Positions 52,837 through 61,936 of a stretch of 64,000 bases of DNA are shown here, in pieces. How positions within the stretch are numbered: position 1 is the stretch's first letter; the number at the start of each line of letters is the position of its first letter. The DNA comes from Pedobacter frigoris (GTDB lineage Bacteria; Bacteroidota; Bacteroidia; Sphingobacteriales; Sphingobacteriaceae): positions 434,001 through 498,000 of the forward strand of contig NZ_SWBQ01000004.1 of the NCBI RefSeq assembly GCF_005116445.1. Direction: 5' to 3'. The notes under the pieces were generated by a model. The model saw only the letters and a list, made by a program, of their open reading frames with translations. It was not told where the DNA came from and did no database searches. The translations under genes and the position numbers were made by a program.

Positions 52837-52902
52837 CTCTTCGAAAGCTGCATCTGCTGAAGCTTCGCATCACCAGCGCTAATGCTTTCTCTGAGCAGCT
52901 GA
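52837..52902 (+). repeat. Palindromic intergenic element (REP-like, locus D)
   Basis: CTCTTCGAAAGCTGC followed by a core with CTGCTGAAGCTTCGC, ACCAGCGCTAA and CTCTGAG, matching the second subtype seen on the minus strand at 2770-2835. A further short dispersed-looking motif, GTCATCCCGAG...CGAGGGATCT, lies at about 52766-52790. Confidence 0.7.
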
Positions 52903-52937
52903 ATTTTTACTAAGCGCCTTATTTAAAGCGACCGTTA

Positions 52938-53360
52938 TTATTTCTTTTTCAATTTAATCTCCGTCACCTCTTTGTATGTAATATTATTTTCAACGTCGAT
53001 ATCTTCTATTGAGATGTGCAAATCAGTTTTACTTAAAGACTTAATTTTAAAGACATCGGCCTCATCACCATCCCAGGTTATTTTTAACTCTGAGTCAGTC
53101 GCGGTCCATTTGAATGAATCTGAATATTGTCCGTCTGTCTGAATTCCATTGCCATCTGCCTTGAATTCAAGTGTCTCACCATTTCCGGCGTCTTCATCTC
53201 TGCCTGTCTCCACGTTGTTCTCATATTCTATGTCAAGAATACTTTGTACAGCCCAGGTTCCAACAAGTCTGTCAGAATTTTTTTCTGCTTGGTCTTTTTT
53301 ACAAGCGAATAATGTTGCCACTACGGCAATGAGTGCGATTAATTTGATTGTTTTAAACAT
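52938..53360 (-). CDS. Lipocalin-like lipoprotein
   Basis: 140 residues from the ATG at 53358-53360, chosen because it yields a lipoprotein signal (MFKTIKLIALIAVVATLFAC, lipid on Cys20). A longer frame adds 29 residues without support. The rest is small and beta-rich: LVGTWAVQSILDIEY is the usual start of a lipocalin-like domain, and GETLEFKADGNGIQTDG and SELKITWDGDE follow. Function unknown. It separates the fucose operon from the aminopeptidase gene and has no evident tie to fucose. Confidence 0.75.
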   Translation of the reverse strand: MFKTIKLIALIAVVATLFACKKDQAEKNSDRLVGTWAVQSILDIEYENNVETGRDEDAGNGETLEFKADGNGIQTDGQYSDSFKWTATDSELKITWDGDEADVFKIKSLSKTDLHISIEDIDVENNITYKEVTEIKLKKK

Positions 53361-53467
53361 GTTCTTTAATTGGATAATATTATCGTCCGGCACCATGCCA
53401 GATTTTCTACAAAGGAACATCAAATAATCAAAAGGCAAAATACCCATTTATAGGTATTTTGATCCTA

Positions 53468-55243
53468 TTATATCGCCTTTGTTTCCGTTTCTAAAAATGC
53501 ACGCTCATCTTCATTCAACAGCGGACTTAACTTTTCAAACACCAATGCGTTGTATTCATTCAGCCATGCGATCTGCGACGCTTCCAATAAATCCTTCTTC
53601 ACGATTTTAGTACTGATCGGTGCTATTGTCAGACATTCAAAGGCATAAAACTCATTGAACTCATTGCTCACACCTTTCACCGTATTTACCAGGTTCTCTA
53701 TTCTGATCCCATGCTTGCCCGGACGGTAAACACCAGGTTCTACAGAGGTGATCATCCCCAGCTCTACCGCTACAGGGGTTGCCGTTGGGTTAAATACCTG
53801 CGGGCCCTCGTGTACATTTAAAAAATATCCTACACCGTGACCGGTACCATGGCCGTAATTGATTGCATAGTCCCACAAAGGCTTGCGCGTGATGGCATCT
53901 ATCTGATAGCCGCATGTACCCTTCGGAAAACGAACCTTACAGCCGTCAATCATGCCTTTCAAGACCAATGTGTAATCTGTGCTTTCCTCTTCCGTGTTGT
54001 TGCCCATCGGGATGGTACGGGTGATGTCAGTCGTGCCGTAAAAATACTGACCTCCCGAATCTACCAGGAATAAACCTTCTGCCTTCACTTCTGAATTGCT
54101 TTCTTCTGAAGCACCGTAATGAGGCAATGCCCCATGAGGTCCGTATGCACTGATGGTATTGAAGCTGTCGCCAATAAAACCATCTTGTTCTGCTCTGAAA
54201 CCGCGTAATACCGCAGCGGCAGAAAGTTCCGTAATGGTAGTTTTGCCAATGTTTTCCGACAACCATTTCAGGAAACGGGTAATCGCCACACCATCTTTAA
54301 GCATGGCAGTACGTGTATTCGCCAGCTCAGTCTCATTCTTAATGGCCTTCAACACCGTAGAAGGATTAATGGCCTTTATGATCCTTACCGAAGCAGGGAT
54401 CAATTTTGCGTAGGCAAAGCAATTGCGCTTAGGGTCTATCAGTATGGTTTTGTTTTCAGGGATCTGTTGCAGGGCAGTTTCTATTTCCTCATAAGCAAAT
54501 ACAACTACACCGCTTTTCAACAGTAGCGCTTTATCTTCATTGTTCAGCTTATCGGGGTTGACAAACAGTTTCGCCTGGTCCTGATTGATCAGGGCAAAAC
54601 TCAATACCACCGGGTTATAGCTTACATCCTTGCCACGGATATTGAATAACCATGCCAAGTCATCCAAAGAAGAAACCAGGTGATAATCTGCACCCTGTTT
54701 TTGAAGCATTGTCCTTACCGCAGCAAGTTTGCTGCTTACCGACTGACCGATATGCTCGTCTGCGATTAAAAATGCTTTTTCAGCAGGCAGCTGAGGCCTG
54801 TTTTCCCAAATCGGGCTTAAGTAATCTTTGCTGGTCAGGTTAATGCCCTTTGCAGAGAATTGCTGGGAGATCATATCACCCAAAAGCAGGGACAGCAATT
54901 TCTCATTGCTCGCTACAGTAGCACCTTTATCCAGTTTTTCTACCAGCCACTGAATGTACTCAGGAGCATGCTGCACTTTTTGTTTTACCAGTTCAAAACC
55001 GCTGTTTTCCAACTGTTCTGCTGCCTGTTCGAAATAACGGAAGTCAGTCCACAAACCTGCAAAATCATGCGTAATGACCAAAGTACCTGCAGAGCCGCTG
55101 AAGCCCGAAGTAAAAGGGATACATTTATAATGGTTTGGCAGGTATTCGCTGATGTGTGGATCAGCAGAAGGAATGATGTAGGCCGCTACATGATCGGCTT
55201 TCATTTGTTTACGTATTTCGCTCAGTTTTTCCTGGTAAGTCAT
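53468..55243 (-). CDS. Aminopeptidase P family protein (Xaa-Pro aminopeptidase)
   Basis: A 591-residue pita-bread peptidase with three domains: two creatinase-like N-terminal domains (about 1-300) and the C-terminal catalytic domain. Metal ligands are in LVDSGGQYFYGTTDITRTIP (two Asp), NYGHGTGHGVGYFLNVHEGP (His), SVEPGVY (Glu) and GIRIENLV (Glu). This large three-domain form matches eukaryotic-type cytosolic APP and common Bacteroidota copies. It removes N-terminal residues ahead of proline. It is read opposite to the fucose genes and is probably an unrelated insertion in that locus. Confidence 0.93.
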   Translation of the reverse strand: MTYQEKLSEIRKQMKADHVAAYIIPSADPHISEYLPNHYKCIPFTSGFSGSAGTLVITHDFAGLWTDFRYFEQAAEQLENSGFELVKQKVQHAPEYIQWLVEKLDKGATVASNEKLLSLLLGDMISQQFSAKGINLTSKDYLSPIWENRPQLPAEKAFLIADEHIGQSVSSKLAAVRTMLQKQGADYHLVSSLDDLAWLFNIRGKDVSYNPVVLSFALINQDQAKLFVNPDKLNNEDKALLLKSGVVVFAYEEIETALQQIPENKTILIDPKRNCFAYAKLIPASVRIIKAINPSTVLKAIKNETELANTRTAMLKDGVAITRFLKWLSENIGKTTITELSAAAVLRGFRAEQDGFIGDSFNTISAYGPHGALPHYGASEESNSEVKAEGLFLVDSGGQYFYGTTDITRTIPMGNNTEEESTDYTLVLKGMIDGCKVRFPKGTCGYQIDAITRKPLWDYAINYGHGTGHGVGYFLNVHEGPQVFNPTATPVAVELGMITSVEPGVYRPGKHGIRIENLVNTVKGVSNEFNEFYAFECLTIAPISTKIVKKDLLEASQIAWLNEYNALVFEKLSPLLNEDERAFLETETKAI

Positions 55244-55381
55244 ATTTAACTATTTTATTGCTATACTATTATGGGCAAATCTATGCAATCATTTTACGTT
55301 TTCGTCATAATGTTCAGGGATTTTGGTAAATGTCATATAAAATCAAAAAAAGTGTTTAGTTTTAGTTAATATGTTATTCCA

Positions 55382-57652
55382 ATGCGTATGAAATATAGCT
55401 CTACTTTTCTATTTCTGCTGTTATTTGCAGGAAATGTAAATGCACAGGTTAAAAAAATCACGATTGACTGGCCTTCTTTTATGGGAAGGCAGACTTTAAA
55501 GTGGGATTCCATCAGTACCAACTACTATACGGGGATTATTTTGGGGAATGGATTGTTGGGAACGAACATCTATAAGGAAGATGACCGTGCTGTCCGTTTT
55601 GATATTGGTCGCACTGACGTCACAGACCAGCGGGAGCATAGCAGCGAGCTCATGACAGAACCTTTGATTTCACGTGCCAGGCTTCCGATTGGGAAGCTGC
55701 TATTAAAAACATCGGGGACAATTACCGGGGCAAAGATGGAACTGAACATTTACAACGGGAAAGCCAGTGGGGTTGTCTATACCAGCAAAGGGAGCATCGA
55801 ATTCGACGCTTACGTTCACGCCAATAAAAATGTCATCTACATTTCTGCTAAGGGAAATAGACAGGAACTCGTGCTCAACTGGGAGTTTGTACCTGAGAAA
55901 AGCAGGACACCAAGAATGGCTCAGAATAATGGAGGCAACCCTGCGGTATACACAGAAAACCCGCCTTTCAAGCTCAGCAGCGAACAAGGCTTCTCCATTT
56001 GCCGTCAGCCTTTATTGAACAATGGAGGTTACGCGACAGTCTGGAGCATTAAGAAAGCATTACGCACCGAAGTAATGATCTCGGTAGGTTACGATGCAAA
56101 AGGAAACCAGGATGAGGTCAGGGAAGCCACCACTGCGCTGAAGAGTTTCAATACCGCCAAGCTCAGTGCCGAATTCGCGGCCCACGCCAATTGGTGGCAC
56201 CAGTTTTACCAGCAAAGCTTTATATCTCTTCCGGATCAGCGCATGGAATCTTTCTACTGGATCCAGCTCTATAAATTGGCCTCGGCTAGCCGGCAGGGTA
56301 AGCCCATGATCGACCTGATGGGACCCTGGTTTACCAGCAAGACCCCATGGCCGGGCATATGGTGGAACCTCAATACACAGCTTACTTACTCGCCGATCTT
56401 TACGGCTAATCACCTCGAACTTGGAAAACCATTGTTTCAGGCACTCAATCAGAATACCCAAAACCTGATCAATAACGTTCCTGCGGAATGGAGAAAAGAC
56501 GCAGCCGCGATCGGCCGGATCAGCGGTTATGATTTAGTAGCGCCGGTTGCTGAGGCCATGCAGGAAAATGGACAATTCGAACTGGGTAACCTGACCTGGA
56601 CACTGTTTTACTATCATCAGTATTATACGTATTCGGGCGATAGTAAAGAGTTGAAGTCATTTATCTATCCTTTGCTGAAACGTTCCGTAAACCACCTCAT
56701 CTACCACCTCAAAAAAGACGATAAAGGTATTTATCACCTGCCGGTTTCATTTTCTCCGGAATACAAATCTGCTGCTGATGCCAACTATGTACTTTCCAGC
56801 CTGAACTGGGGACTACAGACCCTCATTCAACTGAATGCTGACGAAAACCTGAAAGATCCTGATAAAAGTAAATGGGAGGAGATTTTACAGCACATTACGC
56901 CATATCCTGTAGATGATACCGGCCTGATGATAGGCAAGGACGTGGCCCTGACCAGCTCGCATCGCCATTTTTCACATATGCTCATGATTTATCCGTATCG
57001 GGTGCTCAACTGGGACCAGTCTGAAAACAGGGAACTCATAGAAAAGTCCATGAACCACTGGCTTTCATTAAAAGGCGCATTACAGGGCTATACCTTTACC
57101 GGGGCAGCTTCTATCAATGCCATGATGGGCAGGGGAGATCAGTCTTATGACCTTTTAAACCAGCTGTTCGATAAATACATCCAGCCCAATACACTTTACC
57201 GCGAATCAGGACCTGTGATAGAAACACCATTGTCGGCGGCTACATCCATCCAGGAAATGCTGTTGCAAAGCTGGGGTGGAAAGATCAGGGTATTCCCGGC
57301 CATCCCTTCCAAATGGCAGGATGTAAGTTTCGACAAGCTACGTGCAGAAGGTGCCTTCCTGGTATCTGCCAAAAGGGTACAGGGGAAAACAGTATTCATT
57401 AAGATCTTCAGCACCAAAGGCGGAAAATGCAAGATAGAGACAGACATGCAGGTCAGCAGGGTGAGTTCCGATAAAACAGATTCGCCGGCACTGATGATGT
57501 CAGAAGTGGAAGGGAAAACAGATGTGGTGATCAATACTGTAGCGGGAGAAACGCTATGGTTGTCTGGAACCGAAGCCAACCATGATAATATAGTTCCGGT
57601 AAAGTCAACGCTATTTGAGCAATGGAGCTGGGGACTGAATAAGAAACGCTGA
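55382..57652 (+). CDS. GH95-like alpha-L-fucosidase/galactosidase
   Basis: A 756-residue exported protein (signal peptide about 1-22; an ATG two codons later is also possible). TGIILGNGLLGTNIY resembles the GH95 N-terminal domain motif. SSHRHFSHMLMIYPYRVLNW, TSIQEMLLQSWGGKIRVFPA and the C-terminal beta domain resemble GH95 catalytic and terminal regions, with a six-hairpin barrel between. The usual GNFGGT segment before the last motif is not conserved (here ETPLSAATS), so it is a divergent member. By context it releases fucose. It is convergent with the LuxR-type regulator gene. Confidence 0.75.
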   Translation: MRMKYSSTFLFLLLFAGNVNAQVKKITIDWPSFMGRQTLKWDSISTNYYTGIILGNGLLGTNIYKEDDRAVRFDIGRTDVTDQREHSSELMTEPLISRARLPIGKLLLKTSGTITGAKMELNIYNGKASGVVYTSKGSIEFDAYVHANKNVIYISAKGNRQELVLNWEFVPEKSRTPRMAQNNGGNPAVYTENPPFKLSSEQGFSICRQPLLNNGGYATVWSIKKALRTEVMISVGYDAKGNQDEVREATTALKSFNTAKLSAEFAAHANWWHQFYQQSFISLPDQRMESFYWIQLYKLASASRQGKPMIDLMGPWFTSKTPWPGIWWNLNTQLTYSPIFTANHLELGKPLFQALNQNTQNLINNVPAEWRKDAAAIGRISGYDLVAPVAEAMQENGQFELGNLTWTLFYYHQYYTYSGDSKELKSFIYPLLKRSVNHLIYHLKKDDKGIYHLPVSFSPEYKSAADANYVLSSLNWGLQTLIQLNADENLKDPDKSKWEEILQHITPYPVDDTGLMIGKDVALTSSHRHFSHMLMIYPYRVLNWDQSENRELIEKSMNHWLSLKGALQGYTFTGAASINAMMGRGDQSYDLLNQLFDKYIQPNTLYRESGPVIETPLSAATSIQEMLLQSWGGKIRVFPAIPSKWQDVSFDKLRAEGAFLVSAKRVQGKTVFIKIFSTKGGKCKIETDMQVSRVSSDKTDSPALMMSEVEGKTDVVINTVAGETLWLSGTEANHDNIVPVKSTLFEQWSWGLNKKR

Positions 57653-57675
57653 AGCTTTTCCGGTAGTGCATGAGT

Positions 57676-58344
57676 TTAGATCAGATCAAAAGCCCTGGCA
57701 TACTGGCACACCTCATAATAAGAATTCGTATTCAGCTTTTGCCGAATGTTTTTACGGTGGGTCTCAACCGTGTTTTGTGAGATGAACAACTCTTCGGCCG
57801 TTTCTCCGGAACTCTTTCCCAGCGCCATCAAGCGGAGTATTTCCCGTTCCCTCGAGCTTAACTTGCTATAGATGTGAAAGTTTTTCCTAAGGAAGTTGTT
57901 CTCCTCCAGCAAACGGGACGCCTTCGTGGTCATATGGTGCATTGCATCTATGGGAAAAGACATGGATATGGCCAGTAAAGGCAGCTCTTCCTCATCGCGG
58001 AGGAGGATTTTGACACTGCTCATGTGCCAGGTCCAGTCGGTATTGTTGTCTCGCCTTACCTGCTGGAAAAACGTGAGTATTTCATCATCATTGTTCCTTT
58101 GCAGGAGTTCCAGAATTTTGGGTACATAATCCTTTGCATCTTCAGGATTAAAGAAGCGGTTGTGGTATTCGTCGGAAGTTTTTCCAATGATCTCTTCGGC
58201 AGTAACGTTTAGCCCCTTCAGACCCCGGTCAGACATCCATACAATGGACCAGTCCCTGAGGTTGTGAATCGTTACTACTCCGGGAAGTTTATCAGCATTA
58301 GCCGCAATTTCAGAAATGGTCTGATCAATACTAATACGAGACAT
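57676..58344 (-). CDS. PAS domain LuxR-type transcriptional regulator
   Basis: 222 residues from the ATG at 58342-58344 (MSRISIDQTI); ten more upstream residues are possible. The N-terminal half is a PAS-like sensor (VVTIHNLRDWSIVWMSDRGL, ITGKT-like EIIGKTSDEYHNRF). The C-terminal LuxR helix-turn-helix spans about 155-222: KLSSREREILRLMALGKSSG, FISQNTVETHRKNIRQKL. No receiver domain is present. It is the only regulator in the fucose region and ends 23 bp from the GH95-like gene, but control of fucose genes is only inferred. Confidence 0.85.
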   Translation of the reverse strand: MSRISIDQTISEIAANADKLPGVVTIHNLRDWSIVWMSDRGLKGLNVTAEEIIGKTSDEYHNRFFNPEDAKDYVPKILELLQRNNDDEILTFFQQVRRDNNTDWTWHMSSVKILLRDEEELPLLAISMSFPIDAMHHMTTKASRLLEENNFLRKNFHIYSKLSSREREILRLMALGKSSGETAEELFISQNTVETHRKNIRQKLNTNSYYEVCQYARAFDLI

Positions 58345-58646
58345 AATTAATTTAGATAACCCATGGATAACCAAAAGTATAATATTTTTAGGTGAAACAG
58401 TGAGAATCTACAGGTTCAATTTTAAAACTGTAACAAAAGTCCCCTAAAATGGTCTATAAAGCGATATGTGGCCATTTATTTTTTTCTACAGAGGAAAATA
58501 CCCAAAAATGGGTATTGTTGTTTAAACATCAATGGAGTTTCTTTGCAGCGGATAATTCAGCCCACATTTTTTTAAGGAAAATTTCATGCCTCTGATCATC
58601 GGGCATTGAATTTTATATAGGTGATTAAAAAATAAAATTTAGGTTA

Positions 58647-58683
58647 GAAAAGGATAGGGCAGTGGATGCTGACTATCCTTTTC
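58647..58683 (+). terminator. Isolated hairpin in intergenic DNA
   Basis: GAAAAGGATAG and CTATCCTTTTC form a perfect 11-bp stem with a 15-nt loop, followed by TTGTTTTAGG. No gene ends just upstream on the plus strand, so it may close an unannotated transcript or be a small-RNA element. Confidence 0.45.
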
Positions 58684-58724
58684 TTGTTTTAGGTGGTAAT
58701 GTGCTTGCCTTGTGCTCATATTTT

Positions 58725-58797
58725 GTTTTGCTATTCTTTTGCTTTCCTTTTGCTATTGTTTTGCTATCCTTTTGCTATCCTTTTGCTTTTAGCAAAA
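58725..58797 (+). repeat. 11-bp tandem repeat array with complementary tail (copy 2)
   Basis: Six 11-bp units run from 58725 to 58790, each [C/G]TTTTGCT[A/T]T[T/C] with the last ending TTTT. AGCAAAA follows at once. The unit order matches copy 1 (11598-11659) with one extra unit inserted. Upstream ATGTG...TGTGCTCATATTTT and downstream AAAATAAAG-CAATA...GTAGTAA-ATAAAT-CAAAAA are also shared, so the whole element is about 150 bp. Confidence 0.85.
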
Positions 58798-59199
58798 TAA
58801 AGGCAATAGAGTAGTAATATAAATCCAAAAATATAATAAAGGAGAATAGCTGTGCATTGCAGAATGAACTGACATTAAGTGGAGGTTTACATCGCCGTTA
58901 TTTCGGATTATCGCAAGGCGGTTCCGGATGGTGGATACTCAGGGAATGTGAGCATGAAGTCCTAAAAGTGTATTACATCCTCAAAATTATGTAGTTCGTC
59001 CCTAAACCGGAATATTTTATAGAGAAAGTTGGTTTTATAAAAAGTTTATTACCAACTTCGCAATGTAAAAATACTGTTAATGTTCTCAGCTCAATTAACT
59101 CTCTCTCTTACAGGCCTTAGCCTGTCAATCAATAGAAGCCGATTTCTGGCTTTAGTTAACTCTTATCGTGTTATCGTAATTAATTACAAACTCATTCTT

Positions 59200-60042
59200 A
59201 TGAAAAAATCACTCGTTACACTTGTGCTGGGATTGGTATGCTCTGGCGCTTTTTCGCAAACCAATACGTTTCCTGCTAGTGGGAATGTGGGGGTTGGAAC
59301 CACCACGCCAACTCAAAAGCTGACAGTGGTTGGTAATATCAATATTGAAGATCCTACCGCCGGGAAATATTTAGCGTTCGGTAAACCATTGGATAATGAA
59401 TATAATACGATAGGAAGTCTCTATTCTTCTGCGGGTTTCACTATAAGTCATGGACTTAAGCCTCATCCATCGCAAGCTAAATTGGTCTATAGTTTTCCTA
59501 CGATGTCGCGAAGTGCAATTATGGTTGGTGGGTTTAGTGAAAATGGGATTAACTTCTATACTCAGCAATCCAGTGAAAAAACTATGGGGGATTCCTTTGA
59601 TGATAGTCCAAGGATGCTTATCAGAAACGATGGCAATGTTGGAATTGGAACTACTATTCCCAATGCGAAACTTGCAGTAAATGGCAACATCCGTGCTAAA
59701 GAAATTAAAGTTGAAACTGCTAACTGGCCCGATTACGTGTTTCTGCCATCTTATAAGGTTCCTACACTTCAGGAAATAGAAAAGCACATTAAAGACCATG
59801 GTCATTTGCCAGGGATTCCTTCGGCAAGTGAGGTAAAAGCTAATGGGGTGGATCTAGGGGATATGAATGCGAAATTGCTTCAGAAGATCGAAGAGTTGAC
59901 GCTTCATTTGATTGAACAGAATAAAACTCTTGAGCATCAAAATAAACAGATTGAGCACCAGAATAATAAGATTGAGAGCCAAAACAAAGATTTGCAAGAC
60001 CTAAAAACGGAAGTTAAACAGTTAAAATCTAATAAGAAATAA
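59200..60042 (+). CDS. Tandem secreted paralogue 1 (WPDYVF/HLPGIPSA C-terminal domain)
   Basis: 280 residues from the ATG at 59200, which begins a signal peptide (MKKSLVTLVLGLVCSGAFSQ); a longer frame adds 40 unsupported residues. It has NTFPASGNVGVGTTTPTQKL, a unique middle, a second GNVGIGTTIPNAKLAVNG, then the conserved C-terminal domain from about 175 (NWPDYVF, PSYKVPTLQEIEKHI, HGHLPGIPSASEVKANG, LGDMNAKLLQKIEELTLHLI). It ends in a heptad-repeat coiled coil. The GNVGIGT-type repeats are found in phage-tail-like and surface proteins. Function is unknown; a trimeric fibre is inferred. Confidence 0.7.
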   Translation: MKKSLVTLVLGLVCSGAFSQTNTFPASGNVGVGTTTPTQKLTVVGNINIEDPTAGKYLAFGKPLDNEYNTIGSLYSSAGFTISHGLKPHPSQAKLVYSFPTMSRSAIMVGGFSENGINFYTQQSSEKTMGDSFDDSPRMLIRNDGNVGIGTTIPNAKLAVNGNIRAKEIKVETANWPDYVFLPSYKVPTLQEIEKHIKDHGHLPGIPSASEVKANGVDLGDMNAKLLQKIEELTLHLIEQNKTLEHQNKQIEHQNNKIESQNKDLQDLKTEVKQLKSNKK

Positions 60043-60043
60043 C

Positions 60044-60937
60044 ATGAAGAAAATTTACCTCTTAACAAGTTTAATAGCATCCTGTATTGTTTCATTTGGC
60101 CAAACGAATATTTTTCCTGCGAGTGGAAATGTTGGGATTGGTACGGGTAGTCCGGCTACTCCATTACATGTGACTGGTGGAAGCGCGATGACTTCCGGTT
60201 GGAATAAGACAGCCACACTTAGTGCCACGTATCCTGTTTTGATTTTTAATAGTAGTAATGCAAAATGGGCTGGAATTGGTTATGATTATAGTAGCAACCT
60301 CAACTTTTGGGTCAATGCTTCTTCTGATGATGTGAATGGAACCGGTAATGCAGTTTTCAGGATTGGCAATGATGGGAATATTGGTATGGGACATCCTGGT
60401 ATGTCTTTTAAATTAAATGTTACTGGTGAGGCTTCGATTACCAAAAGTCTAAATCTCACTTCTGATAATCAGGAGATGAGATTTTATAAAGATGGAGCTG
60501 TTTATGGGTACCTATGGTCAAATGTTAATGGATTGCATTGGGGGAAAGGAAATCCTAACAACAGTATTACAATCGATAATAACGGTAACGCAGGTATTGG
60601 AACCAATTATCCTAATGGTTATAAATTAGCTGTGGCAGGTAATATGATTGCAGAATCTGTGAAAGTGAAGCTTCAGGGTGCTTGGCCGGATTATGTGTTC
60701 GCACCGTCTTATAAGGTTCCGACACTTCAGGAAACAGAAAAACACATTAAAGAGAAAGGTCATTTGCCAGGGATTCCTTCGGCAAGTGAGGTGAAAGCTA
60801 ATGGGGTTGACCTTGGGGATATGAATGCCAAGTTGCTTCAGAAGATTGAGGAGTTGACGCTGCATTTGATTGAAATGCAGAAAGACAACGCAAGACAAAA
60901 TAAAGAGATTGAACTTTTAAAAGCTTCAAAAAAATAG
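60044..60937 (+). CDS. Tandem secreted paralogue 2
   Basis: A 297-residue exported protein (signal peptide about 1-20) starting 1 bp after the previous stop. NIFPASGNVGIGTGSPATPL is followed by a middle differing from paralogue 1, with GNDGNIGMGHPGMSFKLNV. The C-terminal part uses the KLAVAGNMIAESVKVKLQGA subtype ahead of the shared WPDYVF domain, then a short coiled coil (QKDNARQNKEIELLKASKK). A 111-bp stretch here (60682-60792) is identical to 63520-63630 in paralogue 5, though the sequence just before it differs. Confidence 0.7.
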   Translation: MKKIYLLTSLIASCIVSFGQTNIFPASGNVGIGTGSPATPLHVTGGSAMTSGWNKTATLSATYPVLIFNSSNAKWAGIGYDYSSNLNFWVNASSDDVNGTGNAVFRIGNDGNIGMGHPGMSFKLNVTGEASITKSLNLTSDNQEMRFYKDGAVYGYLWSNVNGLHWGKGNPNNSITIDNNGNAGIGTNYPNGYKLAVAGNMIAESVKVKLQGAWPDYVFAPSYKVPTLQETEKHIKEKGHLPGIPSASEVKANGVDLGDMNAKLLQKIEELTLHLIEMQKDNARQNKEIELLKASKK

Positions 60938-60939
60938 CT

Positions 60940-61935
60940 ATGAAAAAATATTTATTGACAATGTTTTTTGCTCTTGCGGTAACAGATATCTTTTCACAAA
61001 TCCATACTGATCAGAATGGGTTGAAGACAACAGTGATAAATAATATTCAAGCTAACGAAGCACAAGCAAGAAGGTATGAAGTTGCTACAATCGGTTATAA
61101 TTCTCATCACTGGCAATTCGGCGGAGTAATAGTGATTGAGTTATTTCAACATTCTTTTCAAACAGGATATGAAAAATATATTTTGGAAAATGGGCATGGA
61201 CAAGGTGCCAACAGCGGGAGTGCTGTTTTGAAATTAGTAGAAAGTGATGGGATAGGACATAATGCTAAGGTGACATTAGGAACGCCTTACGATCTCGGAA
61301 CAAATTATTCCGATAAAGCAAATATGGGTTTGCCTGTATATGTTGATGTTAGGTTTTATACTAACTACAAAGTCAAAATTACTTATCTGCAGAATAGGGT
61401 AGAGACAGTAAATGATCAGAATCAAATTAAAATTAACACTTCTCCAATAGGAGTTAATATTGATGATTTTATACCTGTAGTACGCCCTAGTAAAGATCTT
61501 GTCACCATCGGTAATTTAAAAATAAAGGGTAACGGGTTAAACTACATAGAGGAAGGTACTTTAGGAATAGGTACTACTGACACAAAAGGATATAAACTAG
61601 CTGTAGCCGGTAATGTGATTGCGGAGTCTGTGAAAGTAAAGCTTCAGGGTGCCTGGCCAGATTATGTGTTTACACCATCTTACAAGGTCCCGACACTTCA
61701 GGAAACAGAAAAGCACATCAAAGATAAAGGTCATTTGCCAGGGATTCCTTCGGCAAGTGAGGTGAAGGCGAATGGTGTGGATTTGGGAGATATGAATGCA
61801 AAGTTGCTTCAGAAGATTGAGGAGCTGACGCTGCATTTGATTGAAAAGAATAAACAGCTCCAGGAACAAAAACTGCTTAACAATAATCAGGAAGACAGAT
61901 TGAGAAAATTAGAGATGACAATAAATAAAAAATAA
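60940..61935 (+). CDS. Tandem secreted paralogue 3
   Basis: A 331-residue exported protein (signal peptide about 1-19) beginning 2 bp after paralogue 2. Unlike the others it lacks the PASGNVGIG opening. The middle (HHWQFGGVIVIELFQHSFQT to about 180) looks like a jelly-roll, resembling collar or interaction modules. It then joins GIGTTDTKGYKLAVAGNVIA and the ESVKVKLQGA subtype of the conserved C-terminal domain, ending in a predicted coiled coil (KNKQLQEQKLLNNNQEDRLR). Different middle and shared end show modular build. Confidence 0.7.
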   Translation: MKKYLLTMFFALAVTDIFSQIHTDQNGLKTTVINNIQANEAQARRYEVATIGYNSHHWQFGGVIVIELFQHSFQTGYEKYILENGHGQGANSGSAVLKLVESDGIGHNAKVTLGTPYDLGTNYSDKANMGLPVYVDVRFYTNYKVKITYLQNRVETVNDQNQIKINTSPIGVNIDDFIPVVRPSKDLVTIGNLKIKGNGLNYIEEGTLGIGTTDTKGYKLAVAGNVIAESVKVKLQGAWPDYVFTPSYKVPTLQETEKHIKDKGHLPGIPSASEVKANGVDLGDMNAKLLQKIEELTLHLIEKNKQLQEQKLLNNNQEDRLRKLEMTINKK

Positions 61936-61936
61936 T

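Larger units (their letters stand above)
58345..59199. other. Long intergenic region upstream of the tandem paralogue array
   Basis: An 855-bp spacer between the divergent LuxR-type regulator gene and the first array gene. It holds an isolated hairpin (58647-58683) and an 11-bp repeat array (58725-58797) with flanks related to those upstream of typA. An open stretch without ATG at about 58830-58991 was not accepted as a gene. No clear promoter box was found directly before 59200. Confidence 0.65.

Noticed and set aside
53468..55243. Aminopeptidase P as part of the fucose pathway
   Set aside because: It is on the opposite strand with an intact, well-known peptidase active site and no role in sugar catabolism.
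58830..58994. Open stretch encoding text such as LSGGLHRRYFGLSQGGSGWW
   Set aside because: It has no ATG, no recognised family and ends at a TAG after about 54 codons; chance or a very old remnant cannot be excluded.
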